Counted from the stretch's first letter, positions 24,600-33,885 are shown. The stretch is 45,175 bases of DNA from JBJXDT01 sp046153505 (GCA_046153505.1 JBJXDT010000008.1:1-45175), one strand, 5' to 3'. Notes: a model not told the origin generated them from the sequence alone. Numbers and translations are program-made.

Positions 24600-25868
24600 A
24601 TGGCATCACGACATATTTTAGTAGTAGATGATGAGATAGGTATTCGTGAGCTCTTGAGCGACATTCTTGAAGACGAGGGCCATCACATTACCTTGGCCGA
24701 AAACGCGCAAATTGCGCGCGAGTTGCGTTTGGCGCAACGTCCAGATTTGGTGTTACTGGACATTTGGATGCCTGATTGCGATGGCATTAGCCTACTGAAA
24801 GAATGGGGAAATGCTGGCTTATTAACAATGCCTGTTGTGATGATGTCTGGTCACGGCACTATAGATACCGCGGTGGAAGCCACGCGCATCGGGGCTTTTG
24901 ACTTTTTAGAAAAGCCAATCGCCTTGCAAAAGTTGCTCAAGACAGTGAATGCAGCGCTCAAGCACTCTGAAAATTTACCCAAAACCGAAATGAATTTGGC
25001 AAGCTTTGGTAAAAGTTTGGTGATTAATGAGTTAAAGCAACGCCTAGAACAAATTGCACGCACCAAAAATCCAATACTGCTTATTGGCAAAAAAGGCGGT
25101 AGTGTAGAGCTTTGCGGACGCTTTTTACATAAAGCTGCAACCCCATGGGTGGGCATGAGTGAGTATGAAAAACTAGCCACGGCGCCGCTCGAAATTTTAG
25201 AGCAAGCGCGTGATGGGGTTGTGTTTGTTGATGAAGTGACTGCACTCAACAAAACCGAGCAAAAAGGTTTGCTATTATTATTGGGCAAGGCTGAGAAATA
25301 TGAAGTACGCGTTGTCTGCGCAACGGCTCATAGTGTGCCGCAGTTGGCAGAAAATCCTCAGTTTGAGCCCTTGCTGTTACAAGTACTTTCCACAACTACA
25401 CTAAAAGTGCCAGCATTAAATGATCATCGTGAAGACGTTCCAGATTTAGCGATTTCTATGGCGAGCTTACTAACAGAAACAGCAGGTACAAGTTATAAAA
25501 GTTTTGATGTGGCAGCGCTTAATGCTATGCGTAATGCCGACTGGCCCGGTGATTTGGCGCAATTAGAAGCGGTAGTACAAAATCTCATGCTGACAAGTTT
25601 AGGCGAAAAAGTCACATTGGAAGATGTAACCCGCGTGTTGGAACAGTTTACTGACACTTCAGAAAATCAGCTATCGCAACAGCTTGCTTCGCCAATTGAT
25701 TTGGTGCAACCTTTACGGGAGGCGCGCGATGAATTTGAGCGTTACTATTTTCAACATCATATGAAATTAGTGAACAACAATATGAGTAAATTGGCCGAGA
25801 TTTCTGGCTTAGAGCGTACGCATTTGTATCGCAAACTTAAACAGCTTGGAATTAATATTAAAGGTTAA
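24600..25868 (+). CDS. ntrX: NtrX-like response regulator with a degenerate AAA+ domain
   Basis: A 422-residue protein. The receiver domain (residues 1-120) is intact: acidic residues DDE (10-12), phosphoacceptor Asp54 in LLDIWMPD and Lys105 in LEKPIAL. The AAA+ region (about 135-345) is eroded. The Walker A position reads GKKGGSVE (163-170), lacking the GKE core, the segment carrying GAFTGA is missing between about 180 and 205, and Walker B is reduced to VVFVDEV. The C-terminal Fis-type helix-turn-helix (KLAEISGLERTHLYRKLKQLG) is intact. It probably binds DNA without activating sigma-54. Its stop overlaps the convergent xth stop by four bases. Confidence 0.92.
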   Translation: MASRHILVVDDEIGIRELLSDILEDEGHHITLAENAQIARELRLAQRPDLVLLDIWMPDCDGISLLKEWGNAGLLTMPVVMMSGHGTIDTAVEATRIGAFDFLEKPIALQKLLKTVNAALKHSENLPKTEMNLASFGKSLVINELKQRLEQIARTKNPILLIGKKGGSVELCGRFLHKAATPWVGMSEYEKLATAPLEILEQARDGVVFVDEVTALNKTEQKGLLLLLGKAEKYEVRVVCATAHSVPQLAENPQFEPLLLQVLSTTTLKVPALNDHREDVPDLAISMASLLTETAGTSYKSFDVAALNAMRNADWPGDLAQLEAVVQNLMLTSLGEKVTLEDVTRVLEQFTDTSENQLSQQLASPIDLVQPLREARDEFERYYFQHHMKLVNNNMSKLAEISGLERTHLYRKLKQLGINIKG

Positions 25869-26632
25869 TTCCGAAGCGTTACTATCACTGGTGTGTGGTC
25901 TGAAGGGCGCTCCAGCTTGCGTGGCGCTTTATCTATGGTACAACTCTCACACTTGTTTTTAAGCGCATCACTCACCAAAATATGGTCAATGCGCATGCCA
26001 AAATTGCGCCTAAAGCCCATCATACGGTAATCCCACCAAGAAAATTGTTTATCAGCTTGCTCAAATAATCTAAAGCTATCGTTCAGACCAAGTTGCAATA
26101 ATTTTTGAAAATGTTCGCGCTCGCGAGGTGAGACCAAAATCTGCCCTTCCCATGCCGCAGGATCGTGGCAATCGCGGTCTTCTGGTGCAATGTTGTAATC
26201 ACCTAAAAGTATCAAATTTGGATATTTTTGTAGCTCGCCAACTAACCAATTATGAAGTGCCGTGAGCCAGCGCATTTTGTACTCGTATTTTTCGCTGTCA
26301 ACTTCCTGGCCGTTCACAATATACACACACACCACGCGGATGCCATTAATTGTGGCCGAAATCACGCGCTTTTGCTCATCATCAAAATTGGCTATGCCAT
26401 GCACAACGTCAGTCATTTCGTGCTTGCTTAAAATCGCCACACCGTTATAGGTTTTTTGGCCGTTATGAGCCGCGATGTAGCCAATTTCTTGGATCTCCGC
26501 ATACGGAAACTTGCTGTCTTCCTGTTTGGTTTCTTGCAAGCAAAGCACGTCAATTGGATTCTCTTTCAGCCAATCTAACACGTGCGGCAAGCGTACGTTT
26601 AGCGAGTTCACATTCCAAGTTGCAAGTTTCAA
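25865..26632 (-). CDS. xth: Exodeoxyribonuclease III
   Basis: A 255-residue Mg-dependent nuclease of the ExoIII/AP-endonuclease family for base excision repair. Visible motifs: LATWNVNSLNVRLPHVLDWL at the N-terminus, LCLQETKQED with the metal-binding Glu, LLGDYNIAPEDRDCHDP, and the C-terminal RIDHILVS and SDHTPVIV. Length is typical (E. coli 268). It converges with ntrX and shares a TTAA containing both stop codons. An 88-base spacer with a repeat element separates it from the oligopeptidase gene upstream. Confidence 0.95.
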   Translation of the reverse strand: MKLATWNVNSLNVRLPHVLDWLKENPIDVLCLQETKQEDSKFPYAEIQEIGYIAAHNGQKTYNGVAILSKHEMTDVVHGIANFDDEQKRVISATINGIRVVCVYIVNGQEVDSEKYEYKMRWLTALHNWLVGELQKYPNLILLGDYNIAPEDRDCHDPAAWEGQILVSPREREHFQKLLQLGLNDSFRLFEQADKQFSWWDYRMMGFRRNFGMRIDHILVSDALKNKCESCTIDKAPRKLERPSDHTPVIVTLRN

Positions 26633-26670
26633 AAAGACCCTTTAAATATGCAGAGCAATTATCGATGTCC

Positions 26671-26698
26671 TGCGAGCCAATATCCATGGGGCTCTCAG
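26671..26698 (-). repeat. Dispersed 28-base palindromic repeat, copy A
   Basis: This stretch, read on the minus strand, matches 33886-33913 on the plus strand at 27 of 28 positions. It contains the inverted repeat GAGCC/GGCTC around an 11-base loop. It lies between the oligopeptidase A stop and the xth start. The single difference is a C/T in the loop. Confidence 0.7.
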
Positions 26699-26720
26699 AG
26701 CATGCCACATTACATATGGC

Positions 26721-28745
26721 TTAAATCATACCATTGTGACGCAACAAAGCATCGATATTTGGTTCGCGGCCGCGGAAGGCGACGAAGGACTCCATCGCTG
26801 TGCGTGAGCCGCCTTTGGCTAAAATTTCTTGCCAGAATTTTTGCCCAGTGGCTTTGCATAACACACCATTTTCTTCGAATAAGCTATACGCATCCGCACT
26901 CAACACTTCTGCCCATTTGTAACTGTAATAGCCCGCTGCGTAGCCGCCTGCAAAAATGTGTGAGAAATTATTAGGGAAGCGGTTCCACTTGGGCGGACGA
27001 ACCACGGCAACTTGGTCTCGTATTTCTTCAATTAAATCTAGCGGTGTTTTTGTGCCATTAGGATTAAAGTCGCTGTGAAGTTTTATGTCGAAAAGTGAGA
27101 ATTCAATTTGGCGCACAGTTTGCATACCGGCTTGGAAGTTTTTTGCAGCAACCATTTTGTCAAAAAGCGCACGTGGGAGTTGCGCCCCAGTATCTACATG
27201 TTGCGTCATATGGCGCAACACATCCCATTCCCAGCAAAAATTTTCCATAAACTGGCTTGGCAATTCCACGGCATCCCATTCCACGCCTTTAATGCCAGAA
27301 ACGCTGTAATCATCCACCTGCGTTAGCATATGATGTAAGCCATGGCCGAACTCGTGGAACATGGTAATCACTTCGTCGTGAGTGAACAATGCAGGTTTTT
27401 CACCAACGGGGGCAGAAAAGTTGCAAGTTAAGTAAGCAACAGGTGTGGTGAGTTTTCCATTGACGATACGTCGCGTAATGGCTTCGTCCATCCAAGCGCC
27501 ACCGCGCTTATTATTGCGGGCATACAAGTCTAAATAAAACTGCCCAACAAGCTTGCCGTCTTGGAGAGAGATATCATAAAATTGCGCATCTTTGTGCCAA
27601 GTGGGTGCGCTAGTTTTTTTTACAAACACGCCAAAAATGGTTTCAACGACCTTAAATAAACCCGCTAAAACTTTTTCCTCGGGAAAGTATTCCTTCACTT
27701 CTTGGTCAGAAAATGCGTACTTATCTTCGCGAAGTTTTTCTGACACATAAGCAACATCCCATGCTTGCATATCATCAATGCCAAGTTTTTTAGCATAGGC
27801 GACTAACTCTTTCATATCTTGTTCGGCATATGGTTTGGCGCGGCTTGCTAGTGTTTCTAAAAATTCGATGACATGTTTTGGAGACTCTGCCATTTTGGTG
27901 GCAAGTGATAATTCTGCAAAATTATTAAAGTCTAAAAGTTGTGCCTCTTCTGACTTTAGTTTGAGTATTTGCGTGATGATAGGCGTGTTATCAAATTCGG
28001 GTTTGCCAAATTCACTGGCGCGAGTGGCATAGGCGCGGTACAAAGTTTCGCGTAGTGTGCGGTTATCACCGTACTGCAACACTGGCATATAGCTTGGAAA
28101 GTGTAGCGTGAATTTATAACCAGCTTTGTCATCTTTTGAGGCAGCTTCCAAAGCCGCCTGCAGGACATCAACTGGGATGCCAGTGAGCTTGGATTTGTCG
28201 GTTTCGTACAGGGCATACTCATTGGTGGTGTCGAGCACATTTTCTTCAAACTTGGCAGAAAGTTTTGAAAGCGCTTCGCTAATTTCCTTAAAGCGCGCTT
28301 TTTTTTCTGGGGGTAGTTCAGCGCCACCAAGCTTAAAGTCGCGCACTTCGTTATTAATGATTTTTTGCTGCGTAGAACTCAGTTTAGAAAATTCTGCGCC
28401 TATTTGAATCGCTTTATATTTTTCATAAAGTCGCTCATCTTGCGCTAAATCGCTATAAAAATCTGTTAACTTCGCTAAATTCTCATTGTAAGCAGAACGT
28501 AATTCAGGACTATTTACAACCGCGTTCATGTGGCCAACTTGGCTCCAAGCGCGAGAGATTTTTTCGTCCATGTTTTCCAGCTCAAGCGTAAAATTTTGCC
28601 AAGAGGGCGCTTGCTTGCTGCTTGCCAGCGACGCTATCAACGCTCTGCCATCGGTTAATAAAATATCTACTGCAGGCGAGATGTGAGCTGGTGTAATTTC
28701 ATTAAATTTTGGTAGGCCAGTAAAATGAAGTAACGGGTTTGACAC
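26721..28745 (-). CDS. prlC: Oligopeptidase A (M3 zinc metallopeptidase)
   Basis: A 674-residue cytosolic peptidase that degrades short peptides, including cleaved signal peptides. The zinc site is HEFGHGLHHML, with FAGGYAAGYYSYKWAEVLSADAY near the C-terminus, both typical of the M3A family. I chose the GTG at 28745, which has AAGGA seven bases upstream and gives MSNPLLHFTGLPKF, matching family N-termini; the frame is open nine more codons to another GTG at 28772 without a ribosome-binding site. Length fits E. coli PrlC (680). Confidence 0.94.
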   Translation of the reverse strand: MSNPLLHFTGLPKFNEITPAHISPAVDILLTDGRALIASLASSKQAPSWQNFTLELENMDEKISRAWSQVGHMNAVVNSPELRSAYNENLAKLTDFYSDLAQDERLYEKYKAIQIGAEFSKLSSTQQKIINNEVRDFKLGGAELPPEKKARFKEISEALSKLSAKFEENVLDTTNEYALYETDKSKLTGIPVDVLQAALEAASKDDKAGYKFTLHFPSYMPVLQYGDNRTLRETLYRAYATRASEFGKPEFDNTPIITQILKLKSEEAQLLDFNNFAELSLATKMAESPKHVIEFLETLASRAKPYAEQDMKELVAYAKKLGIDDMQAWDVAYVSEKLREDKYAFSDQEVKEYFPEEKVLAGLFKVVETIFGVFVKKTSAPTWHKDAQFYDISLQDGKLVGQFYLDLYARNNKRGGAWMDEAITRRIVNGKLTTPVAYLTCNFSAPVGEKPALFTHDEVITMFHEFGHGLHHMLTQVDDYSVSGIKGVEWDAVELPSQFMENFCWEWDVLRHMTQHVDTGAQLPRALFDKMVAAKNFQAGMQTVRQIEFSLFDIKLHSDFNPNGTKTPLDLIEEIRDQVAVVRPPKWNRFPNNFSHIFAGGYAAGYYSYKWAEVLSADAYSLFEENGVLCKATGQKFWQEILAKGGSRTAMESFVAFRGREPNIDALLRHNGMI

Positions 28746-28772
28746 GGAGTTCCTTAGAGTTTTTGTATGCAC

Positions 28773-29114
28773 TTAATTGATTAGCCTTAAACAAATGGGG
28801 TAGCGATACGTTTCGCCCTTGCTTGTGGATATGGCGGCAATAATGCAAAAAACAATGTTTGCAATCCAAATAATCGGAATAAGGGCCAAACCGATGAGTA
28901 TCCAAATAAGAATCTGGGCAATAAACATGGCAATGGTAACGGTAATTTGAAAGTTAAGTGCTTCTTTAGATTGGTCTGCTAAATAAGCGCTATCATCTTT
29001 TTTCAGTATCCAAACAATCAGTGCTGGAATAAACAAAAATATCGTACCTGCTAAATGGGTGACTGTGGCGATGTTTTTATCGTCGTTGCTTGGCAATGTT
29101 ATTTCGTCTGTCAT
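28773..29114 (-). CDS. DUF4870 domain membrane protein
   Basis: A 113-residue protein with three hydrophobic segments (TIFLFIPALIVWIL, TVTIAMFIAQILIWILIGLALI and IIWIANIVFCIIAAI) and the family signature HLAGTIFLFIP..I.WI with DQSKEALNFQI between the first two. DUF4870 proteins are small Tic20-like membrane proteins of unknown function. The gene lies between ptsI (9 bases upstream) and the oligopeptidase gene on the same strand, so it may be transcribed with the PTS genes. A GGGGAATATC site precedes its ATG. Confidence 0.88.
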   Translation of the reverse strand: MTDEITLPSNDDKNIATVTHLAGTIFLFIPALIVWILKKDDSAYLADQSKEALNFQITVTIAMFIAQILIWILIGLALIPIIWIANIVFCIIAAISTSKGETYRYPICLRLIN

Positions 29115-29123
29115 GATATTCCC

Positions 29124-30860
29124 CTATTGATTGATTTTGTTTACCAAGTGTTCAATTTTCTCAATATCGTCATTGCTCATCACCTTGCGAGCTGCTGTGC
29201 TCAGTTTAAGCGAGTTACTTTGCAGCACTTGTTGTTTGACGCTTAGTACGTTACTTGGATGCATAGAAAATTGGCGTAATCCCATACCCAATAACAATTT
29301 AGTCAGTTTAGCATCCCCAGCCATTTCACCACAAATTGAAACTGGTTTCTTTAACTTGGCGCCAGCTTGTAAAGTCATTAAAATTAGCCTCAAAACAGAA
29401 GGGTGAAGTGGGTTATAAAGATGCGCAACCGTATCATCAGTGCGGTCAATCGCCAAGGTGTATTGAATCAGGTCATTTGTCCCGATAGAAAGAAAATCCA
29501 GTTCACGCGCAAATGCGTTGGCGTTAATCGCTGCGGCTGGTACCTCAATCATGCCTCCAAGTTCAATGTTTTCATTAAAGGGCAAATTTTCTTTGCGAAG
29601 CGATTGCTTAGCACGTTCTAATAGTAATCTGGTTTGACGCAATTCTGCTAAAGTTGATAACATCGGAATGAGTATCTTGATGTTGCCATAATGAGAGGCG
29701 CGCAGCAAAGCGCGCATTTGCGTATGAAATATTTGTGGTTCCGCTAAACACAAACGCACAGCGCGTAAGCCGAGCGCAGGGTTAGCACATTCGCTTTCTG
29801 TATCTGGGTTCATTTGTTTATCAGCACCCAAATCCAATGTACGGATTGTCACTGGTAAGCCTGGCATGGCTTCTACAACCTGTTTGTAAGCTAAAAACTG
29901 CTCTTCCTCATCGGGCATTTCACGCCGATTCATAAACAAAAACTCGGTACGATAAAGCCCAATGCCAGTTGCACTTGATAACTTTACTGCTGTGACATCA
30001 TTTGGTACTTCAATATTGGCAAAAAGCTCAATTACCATTCCATCCATCGTAACGGATTTGGTGGTTTTGATACGTTTAAGTTTTTGTTGCTCAAGTTCCC
30101 ATTGGTCGCGGCGCAACTCATATTCCGCCAAAATTTCTTTACTCGGATTAACAATGACAACGCCTTGACTGCCATCAACAATAATCCATTCCCCATCGTC
30201 AATTAAATCACGAGCCCGTTGTAGTGCTACGATGGAAGGAATATTAAGGCTACGCGCTAAAATGGCGGTGTGTGAAGTGACACCACCTACATCGGTAATA
30301 AACGCTGCAAAATGATGTTGCTTGAACTGAATTGCATCGGCAGGCGATATATCGTGCGCAACTAGAATCGTTGCGTTTTCTTGCTGGTTGCTGTTCGATT
30401 GCGGTGCTTGGCTTGGGTGCCCAAGCAAGACTTTAATCACGCGCTCTACCACTTGAATGACATCGTGCTTACGCTCGCGCAGATATTCATCATCAATCGC
30501 ATCAAACTGCTCAACGATATCGTCCATTTGCAACTTAATCGCCCATTCGGCATTGCATTGCTCATTGCGGATAATGTCTTTAGGCGCTTCAGACAAAGAT
30601 TTGTCTGCCAACATGACTAAATGTGTACTGATAAACGAAGCAAGCTCCGCGGGTGCGTTTTTTGGTAATTGATTACGGATATTTTCCAAATCCTGTCTGA
30701 CAGTAGCGATAGCATCTGCAAAGCGCTTAATTTCATCATCAACCAAATGCTTAGGGAGTTGATAATGCACGACTTCGAGCAAAGCATTTGAGACTAAATG
30801 CGCTTTGCCAATGGCGATACCGCTAGAAACACCTACGCCATGAATACTAAAGCTTGACAC
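29124..30860 (-). CDS. ptsI: Phosphoenolpyruvate-protein phosphotransferase (PTS Enzyme I)
   Basis: A 578-residue cytosolic enzyme transferring phosphate from PEP to HPr. The phosphorylated His197 lies in GGVTSHTAILARS; the PEP-binding domain has GIGLYRTEFLFMNR, GALGLRAVR-type sequence (ALGLRAVRLCL) and the C-terminal SIGTNDLIQYTLAIDR and SICGEMAGD. It starts with GTG, overlapping the ptsH stop by one base (TAGTG). No sugar-specific permease is encoded nearby, so it probably feeds a regulatory phosphate relay. Confidence 0.95.
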   Translation of the reverse strand: MSSFSIHGVGVSSGIAIGKAHLVSNALLEVVHYQLPKHLVDDEIKRFADAIATVRQDLENIRNQLPKNAPAELASFISTHLVMLADKSLSEAPKDIIRNEQCNAEWAIKLQMDDIVEQFDAIDDEYLRERKHDVIQVVERVIKVLLGHPSQAPQSNSNQQENATILVAHDISPADAIQFKQHHFAAFITDVGGVTSHTAILARSLNIPSIVALQRARDLIDDGEWIIVDGSQGVVIVNPSKEILAEYELRRDQWELEQQKLKRIKTTKSVTMDGMVIELFANIEVPNDVTAVKLSSATGIGLYRTEFLFMNRREMPDEEEQFLAYKQVVEAMPGLPVTIRTLDLGADKQMNPDTESECANPALGLRAVRLCLAEPQIFHTQMRALLRASHYGNIKILIPMLSTLAELRQTRLLLERAKQSLRKENLPFNENIELGGMIEVPAAAINANAFARELDFLSIGTNDLIQYTLAIDRTDDTVAHLYNPLHPSVLRLILMTLQAGAKLKKPVSICGEMAGDAKLTKLLLGMGLRQFSMHPSNVLSVKQQVLQSNSLKLSTAARKVMSNDDIEKIEHLVNKINQ

Positions 30861-31129
30861 TATTCACCCTCACCAAAATAGTCATTAATCAGTGCTTTCA
30901 AAGCATCAATCGCCTGACGTTCATCTGTGCCATTGGCTTCCAGTTCAATTTTGGAGCCTTTAGCGGCAGCTAACATCATGACACCCATGATGCTTTTAGC
31001 GTTTACACGGCGGCCATTACGCGTGACCCAAATTTCGCTACTATACTGGCTGGCAGTTTGTGTAAATTTGGTGGAGGCGCGCGCGTGTAGCCCGAGGATG
31101 TTGATAATTTCGATTTCTTCTTTAATCAT
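30860..31129 (-). CDS. ptsH: Phosphocarrier protein HPr
   Basis: An 89-residue carrier with both regulatory phosphorylation sites: His15 in LGLHARAST, the site phosphorylated by Enzyme I, and Ser46 in AKSIMGVMML, the site used by HPr kinase. The intact Ser46 region agrees with the hprK gene in the same cluster. It is tightly packed between the EIIA gene (3-base gap) and ptsI (1-base overlap). Confidence 0.95.
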   Translation of the reverse strand: MIKEEIEIINILGLHARASTKFTQTASQYSSEIWVTRNGRRVNAKSIMGVMMLAAAKGSKIELEANGTDERQAIDALKALINDYFGEGE

Positions 31130-31132
31130 TTT

Positions 31133-31558
31133 TTAGTCTTTATTTTGAGTGGAATCGCGATGTTCGCAACCAAGTTTGGTGAAATGTACTACGCCATCTC
31201 GCCCACCACTGATGGCTTTTTCTAAACATTTTTTTAATGAAGTTTCTCGATAATTTAAGATGCGAACCAGCATAGGTAAATTCACGCCTGCTACGCCTTC
31301 TACATGGCTAGGGGTTAGAAGTTTGATGACCATATTGCATGGTGTGGCGCCATACATATCAGATAGCACCAAAACCCCTTGCCCACTATCCAACTCTTTT
31401 ACGAGTTGCTGTGCAGTAGGCAATAGTTCTGAAGGGTCTTGATTTGTGCCAACAGCCAGACTTTTTAATTGAGGCGGTGTTTTGCTTAACACGTGGCTGA
31501 CACAACCAATCAGGCTTTCACCCAAATTACCGTGAGCAATTATTAAAATTCCAATCAT
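31133..31558 (-). CDS. PTS Man-family EIIA component
   Basis: A 141-residue protein beginning MIGILIIAHGNLGESL, in which His9 is the expected phosphorylation site. The segment VLVLSDMYGATPCNMVIKLL is also typical of the EIIA-Man domain (PF03610). Mannose-family EIIB, EIIC or EIID proteins are absent from the window. In betaproteobacteria this orphan EIIA is found next to ptsH and ptsI and is believed to act in regulation. What it regulates here is unknown. It lies 21 bases after rapZ. Confidence 0.92.
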   Translation of the reverse strand: MIGILIIAHGNLGESLIGCVSHVLSKTPPQLKSLAVGTNQDPSELLPTAQQLVKELDSGQGVLVLSDMYGATPCNMVIKLLTPSHVEGVAGVNLPMLVRILNYRETSLKKCLEKAISGGRDGVVHFTKLGCEHRDSTQNKD

Positions 31559-31579
31559 GCTAATTCCTTGTAAAAATCT

Positions 31580-32416
31580 TTAATCAAGTTCGCGATGACG
31601 CACAATCACTTTTTGTTGCTGTAGTTTGAAATATTGGCTTAGTTGTTCGACAAAATAAACTGACCGATGTTGTCCACCTGTGCAGCCAATCGCAATAGTG
31701 AGATAACTCCGATTATCTTGCTCAAAGCTCGGCAACCATTTGCTAATATAATGCTGTATGTCCGCTAGCATTTCAATGGCGGCGGGCGTGTTTTTCAAAA
31801 AATCTATCACTGCGGTATCCTTGCCAGTAAGGGATTTTAATGCTGGGTCATAATGGGGATTAGGCAGGCTACGCACGTCAAATACAAAATCAGCATCGAG
31901 CGGAATACCATTTTTAAAACCAAAAGAAGTGAATAAGAGTACAAGGCTATTATCAGGTTGCGCGATAATATCCCGAATATAATTGCGCAGCTTATTTGCA
32001 CTTAAATTACTGGTATCAATGCGGTGGCCGAGTTCAGCTAAACCAGTCAAAAGCTCCCGTTCGTGTGCAATGCTTTCGGCGAGTGTGGTGTCATCATCGC
32101 TTAAAGGATGCTTGCGACGCGTTTCAGAAAAACGTTTTACCAAAGTTTCTATATTGGATTCTAAAAATAAAACATCAACGCTATTGCCGCTACTTTTTAA
32201 ATGTTCGATTGCGCTGGGAAGCGCTTCTAAAGCCGCGCTGCGGCTATCGATACTGATTGCCACTTTGGTTTGATGGCTGGCTTCTAAATGATGTGAAATT
32301 TGTGGCAGCAAAGTCGCAGGTAAATTATCGATACAGTAAAAACTACTATCCTCCAGTGCGCGCAACGCGATAGATTTTCCAGAACCTGATAAGCCAGTCA
32401 AAATAATGAGCTGCAT
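31580..32416 (-). CDS. rapZ: RNase adapter protein RapZ (nucleotide-binding)
   Basis: A 278-residue P-loop protein with Walker A GLSGSGKSIALRALED at residues 8-23. It also has the family motifs CIDNLPATLLP, LFLESNIETLVKRFSETRRKHPL and, at the C-terminus, IAIGCTGGQHRSVYFVE. In E. coli RapZ guides degradation of the small RNA GlmZ and so controls glucosamine-6-phosphate synthesis; whether that circuit exists here cannot be seen. It starts directly after hprK (ATG adjacent to the stop). Confidence 0.94.
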   Translation of the reverse strand: MQLIILTGLSGSGKSIALRALEDSSFYCIDNLPATLLPQISHHLEASHQTKVAISIDSRSAALEALPSAIEHLKSSGNSVDVLFLESNIETLVKRFSETRRKHPLSDDDTTLAESIAHERELLTGLAELGHRIDTSNLSANKLRNYIRDIIAQPDNSLVLLFTSFGFKNGIPLDADFVFDVRSLPNPHYDPALKSLTGKDTAVIDFLKNTPAAIEMLADIQHYISKWLPSFEQDNRSYLTIAIGCTGGQHRSVYFVEQLSQYFKLQQQKVIVRHRELD

Positions 32417-33367
32417 TTATTGTTTTTTACTTTCTTTTTGCATAAGTTGTTTTTGGCGTTTCATGAACTGTTGCGTGCCATTCACACCTCGCATTAGCAA
32501 AATGTGATTTCTAACAGCGACTTCCACTAAGACAGCAATATTGCGGCCAGCAGCGATTGGGATAACCACTTTGGCAATACTAACGCCAAGTACGCGCTCA
32601 TGCTGCATTTTTGCATTCAGGCGATCTAGTGCTTCGGGCGATTGTGTATCTGCTAATTCTAACTGAATAATCAAATCCAAGGGTTTAGTCGGTTTGACAG
32701 CGTTATCGCCAAATAAGGCACGGATATTCAAAATACCCAAACCGCGCACTTCAAGAAAATCTTGCAAAAGCTCTGGGCAGCGACCTTCTAAGCGCTCTGG
32801 CGAGATGCGATAAAAATCAACAATATCATCCGCAATCAAACGGTGACCGCGTGAAATGAGCTCAAGCGCAAGCTCGCTTTTACCAATCGCAGGGTTGCCT
32901 TTAATCAACACACCAAAACCCTGTACCTCAATAAATACGCCATGCTGGCTGATAGATTCAGCAATCGCTTGTTTTAAATAATGGCTGAGCAAGTCCATTA
33001 GGCGCGGACTTTGCATGGTGGAAGTAAATAGGGGCGTATTATGTAAATTCGCTGCATTAATCAACTCTTTTGGCGCTTTTTCCCCATTAGCCACTACCAC
33101 GGCAGCCAGATCTGTTGAATACAAATTGCTAATGGCTTGCTGCAGGGCAATGATGCTTAAACTTCGTAAATAATCCATTTCAGCACAACCAAGTACTTGC
33201 ACACGATTTGGGTGGACGAAGTTTAAATGTCCAATAAGTGCCAAAGAAGGCTTGGTGACATTTTCAGAATTGAGTAATTTATTACCGCCTTCAAGCCCAG
33301 CAATCCAGTTAAGTTTGAGCTTGAGGCGGGTTTGCTTGTAAAGATCGGCTACGTTGATTTGTGCCAT
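32417..33367 (-). CDS. hprK: HPr kinase/phosphorylase
   Basis: A 316-residue bifunctional enzyme that phosphorylates and dephosphorylates Ser46 of HPr. The C-terminal kinase domain has the catalytic His142 (QHGVFIEVQG), the P-loop GNPAIGKS at 157-164, LIADDIVDFYRI and the HprK signature LEVRGLGILNIRALFG. The N-terminal DRTGG-like domain covers about residues 1-130. Length matches the family. Only 12 bases separate it from hpf; the EIIA-Ntr gene ptsN usually found between the two is missing. Confidence 0.95.
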   Translation of the reverse strand: MAQINVADLYKQTRLKLKLNWIAGLEGGNKLLNSENVTKPSLALIGHLNFVHPNRVQVLGCAEMDYLRSLSIIALQQAISNLYSTDLAAVVVANGEKAPKELINAANLHNTPLFTSTMQSPRLMDLLSHYLKQAIAESISQHGVFIEVQGFGVLIKGNPAIGKSELALELISRGHRLIADDIVDFYRISPERLEGRCPELLQDFLEVRGLGILNIRALFGDNAVKPTKPLDLIIQLELADTQSPEALDRLNAKMQHERVLGVSIAKVVIPIAAGRNIAVLVEVAVRNHILLMRGVNGTQQFMKRQKQLMQKESKKQ

Positions 33368-33379
33368 AAATTGAAAGAG

Positions 33380-33706
33380 TTAGTTAACAGTTTGGTGCTT
33401 AACGCCACCTTCGGTTTTATGATGATTTTTACGATTTTCTTTATGTTTTAAAACTTGACGGTCGAGTTTGTCCGTTAACATATCAATTGCGCTATACATA
33501 TTCTCATCAGTGCACTCGGCGTGTAAATCGTTGCCTGGCACATGCAGCGTGGCCTCAACCTTTTGGGCGAGTTTTTCTACACGCATCGTGACTTTCACGT
33601 CAATCACATGATCAAAGTGATTGCTGATTCTTGTTAACTTGCTTTGCACGTAATCTCTTAATGCAGGAGTGATTTCTAAGTGATGTCCAGTTAATTGCAA
33701 ATTCAT
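33380..33706 (-). CDS. hpf: Ribosome hibernation promoting factor (HPF, short form)
   Basis: A 108-residue ribosome-associated protein: MNLQLTGHHLEITPALRDYV at the N-terminus, a conserved VEATLHVPGNDLHAE centre and a histidine/lysine-rich tail. It promotes inactive 100S ribosomes in slow growth. I chose the ATG at 33706 with AAGGAGCT upstream; the frame extends 16 codons further without conservation. It follows rpoN, the common rpoN-hpf order, after a 237-base spacer that is unusual in this tightly packed block. Confidence 0.94.
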   Translation of the reverse strand: MNLQLTGHHLEITPALRDYVQSKLTRISNHFDHVIDVKVTMRVEKLAQKVEATLHVPGNDLHAECTDENMYSAIDMLTDKLDRQVLKHKENRKNHHKTEGGVKHQTVN

Positions 33707-33885
33707 GACTAGCTCCTTATTTTTTAAATTGTTCCAAAGTTTTTGCCTTAACAAAATCGTCTAAGTTCAACTTGTAGAACAATTTTAGTGTACTCCTTTG
33801 GCAATTGCTTGCAACTAGGCAAGCTAGCTAAAGCGAAAATATTTTATGAAAAGAGTCATTTTAAGCTGGAGAGATTTTTACTGCC

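Noticed and set aside
33803..33818. Sigma-54 -24/-12-like sequence (TGGCA followed by TTGC)
   Set aside because: The GG to GC spacing is one base short of the required distance and the orientation points toward the end of rpoN, not to a gene start.
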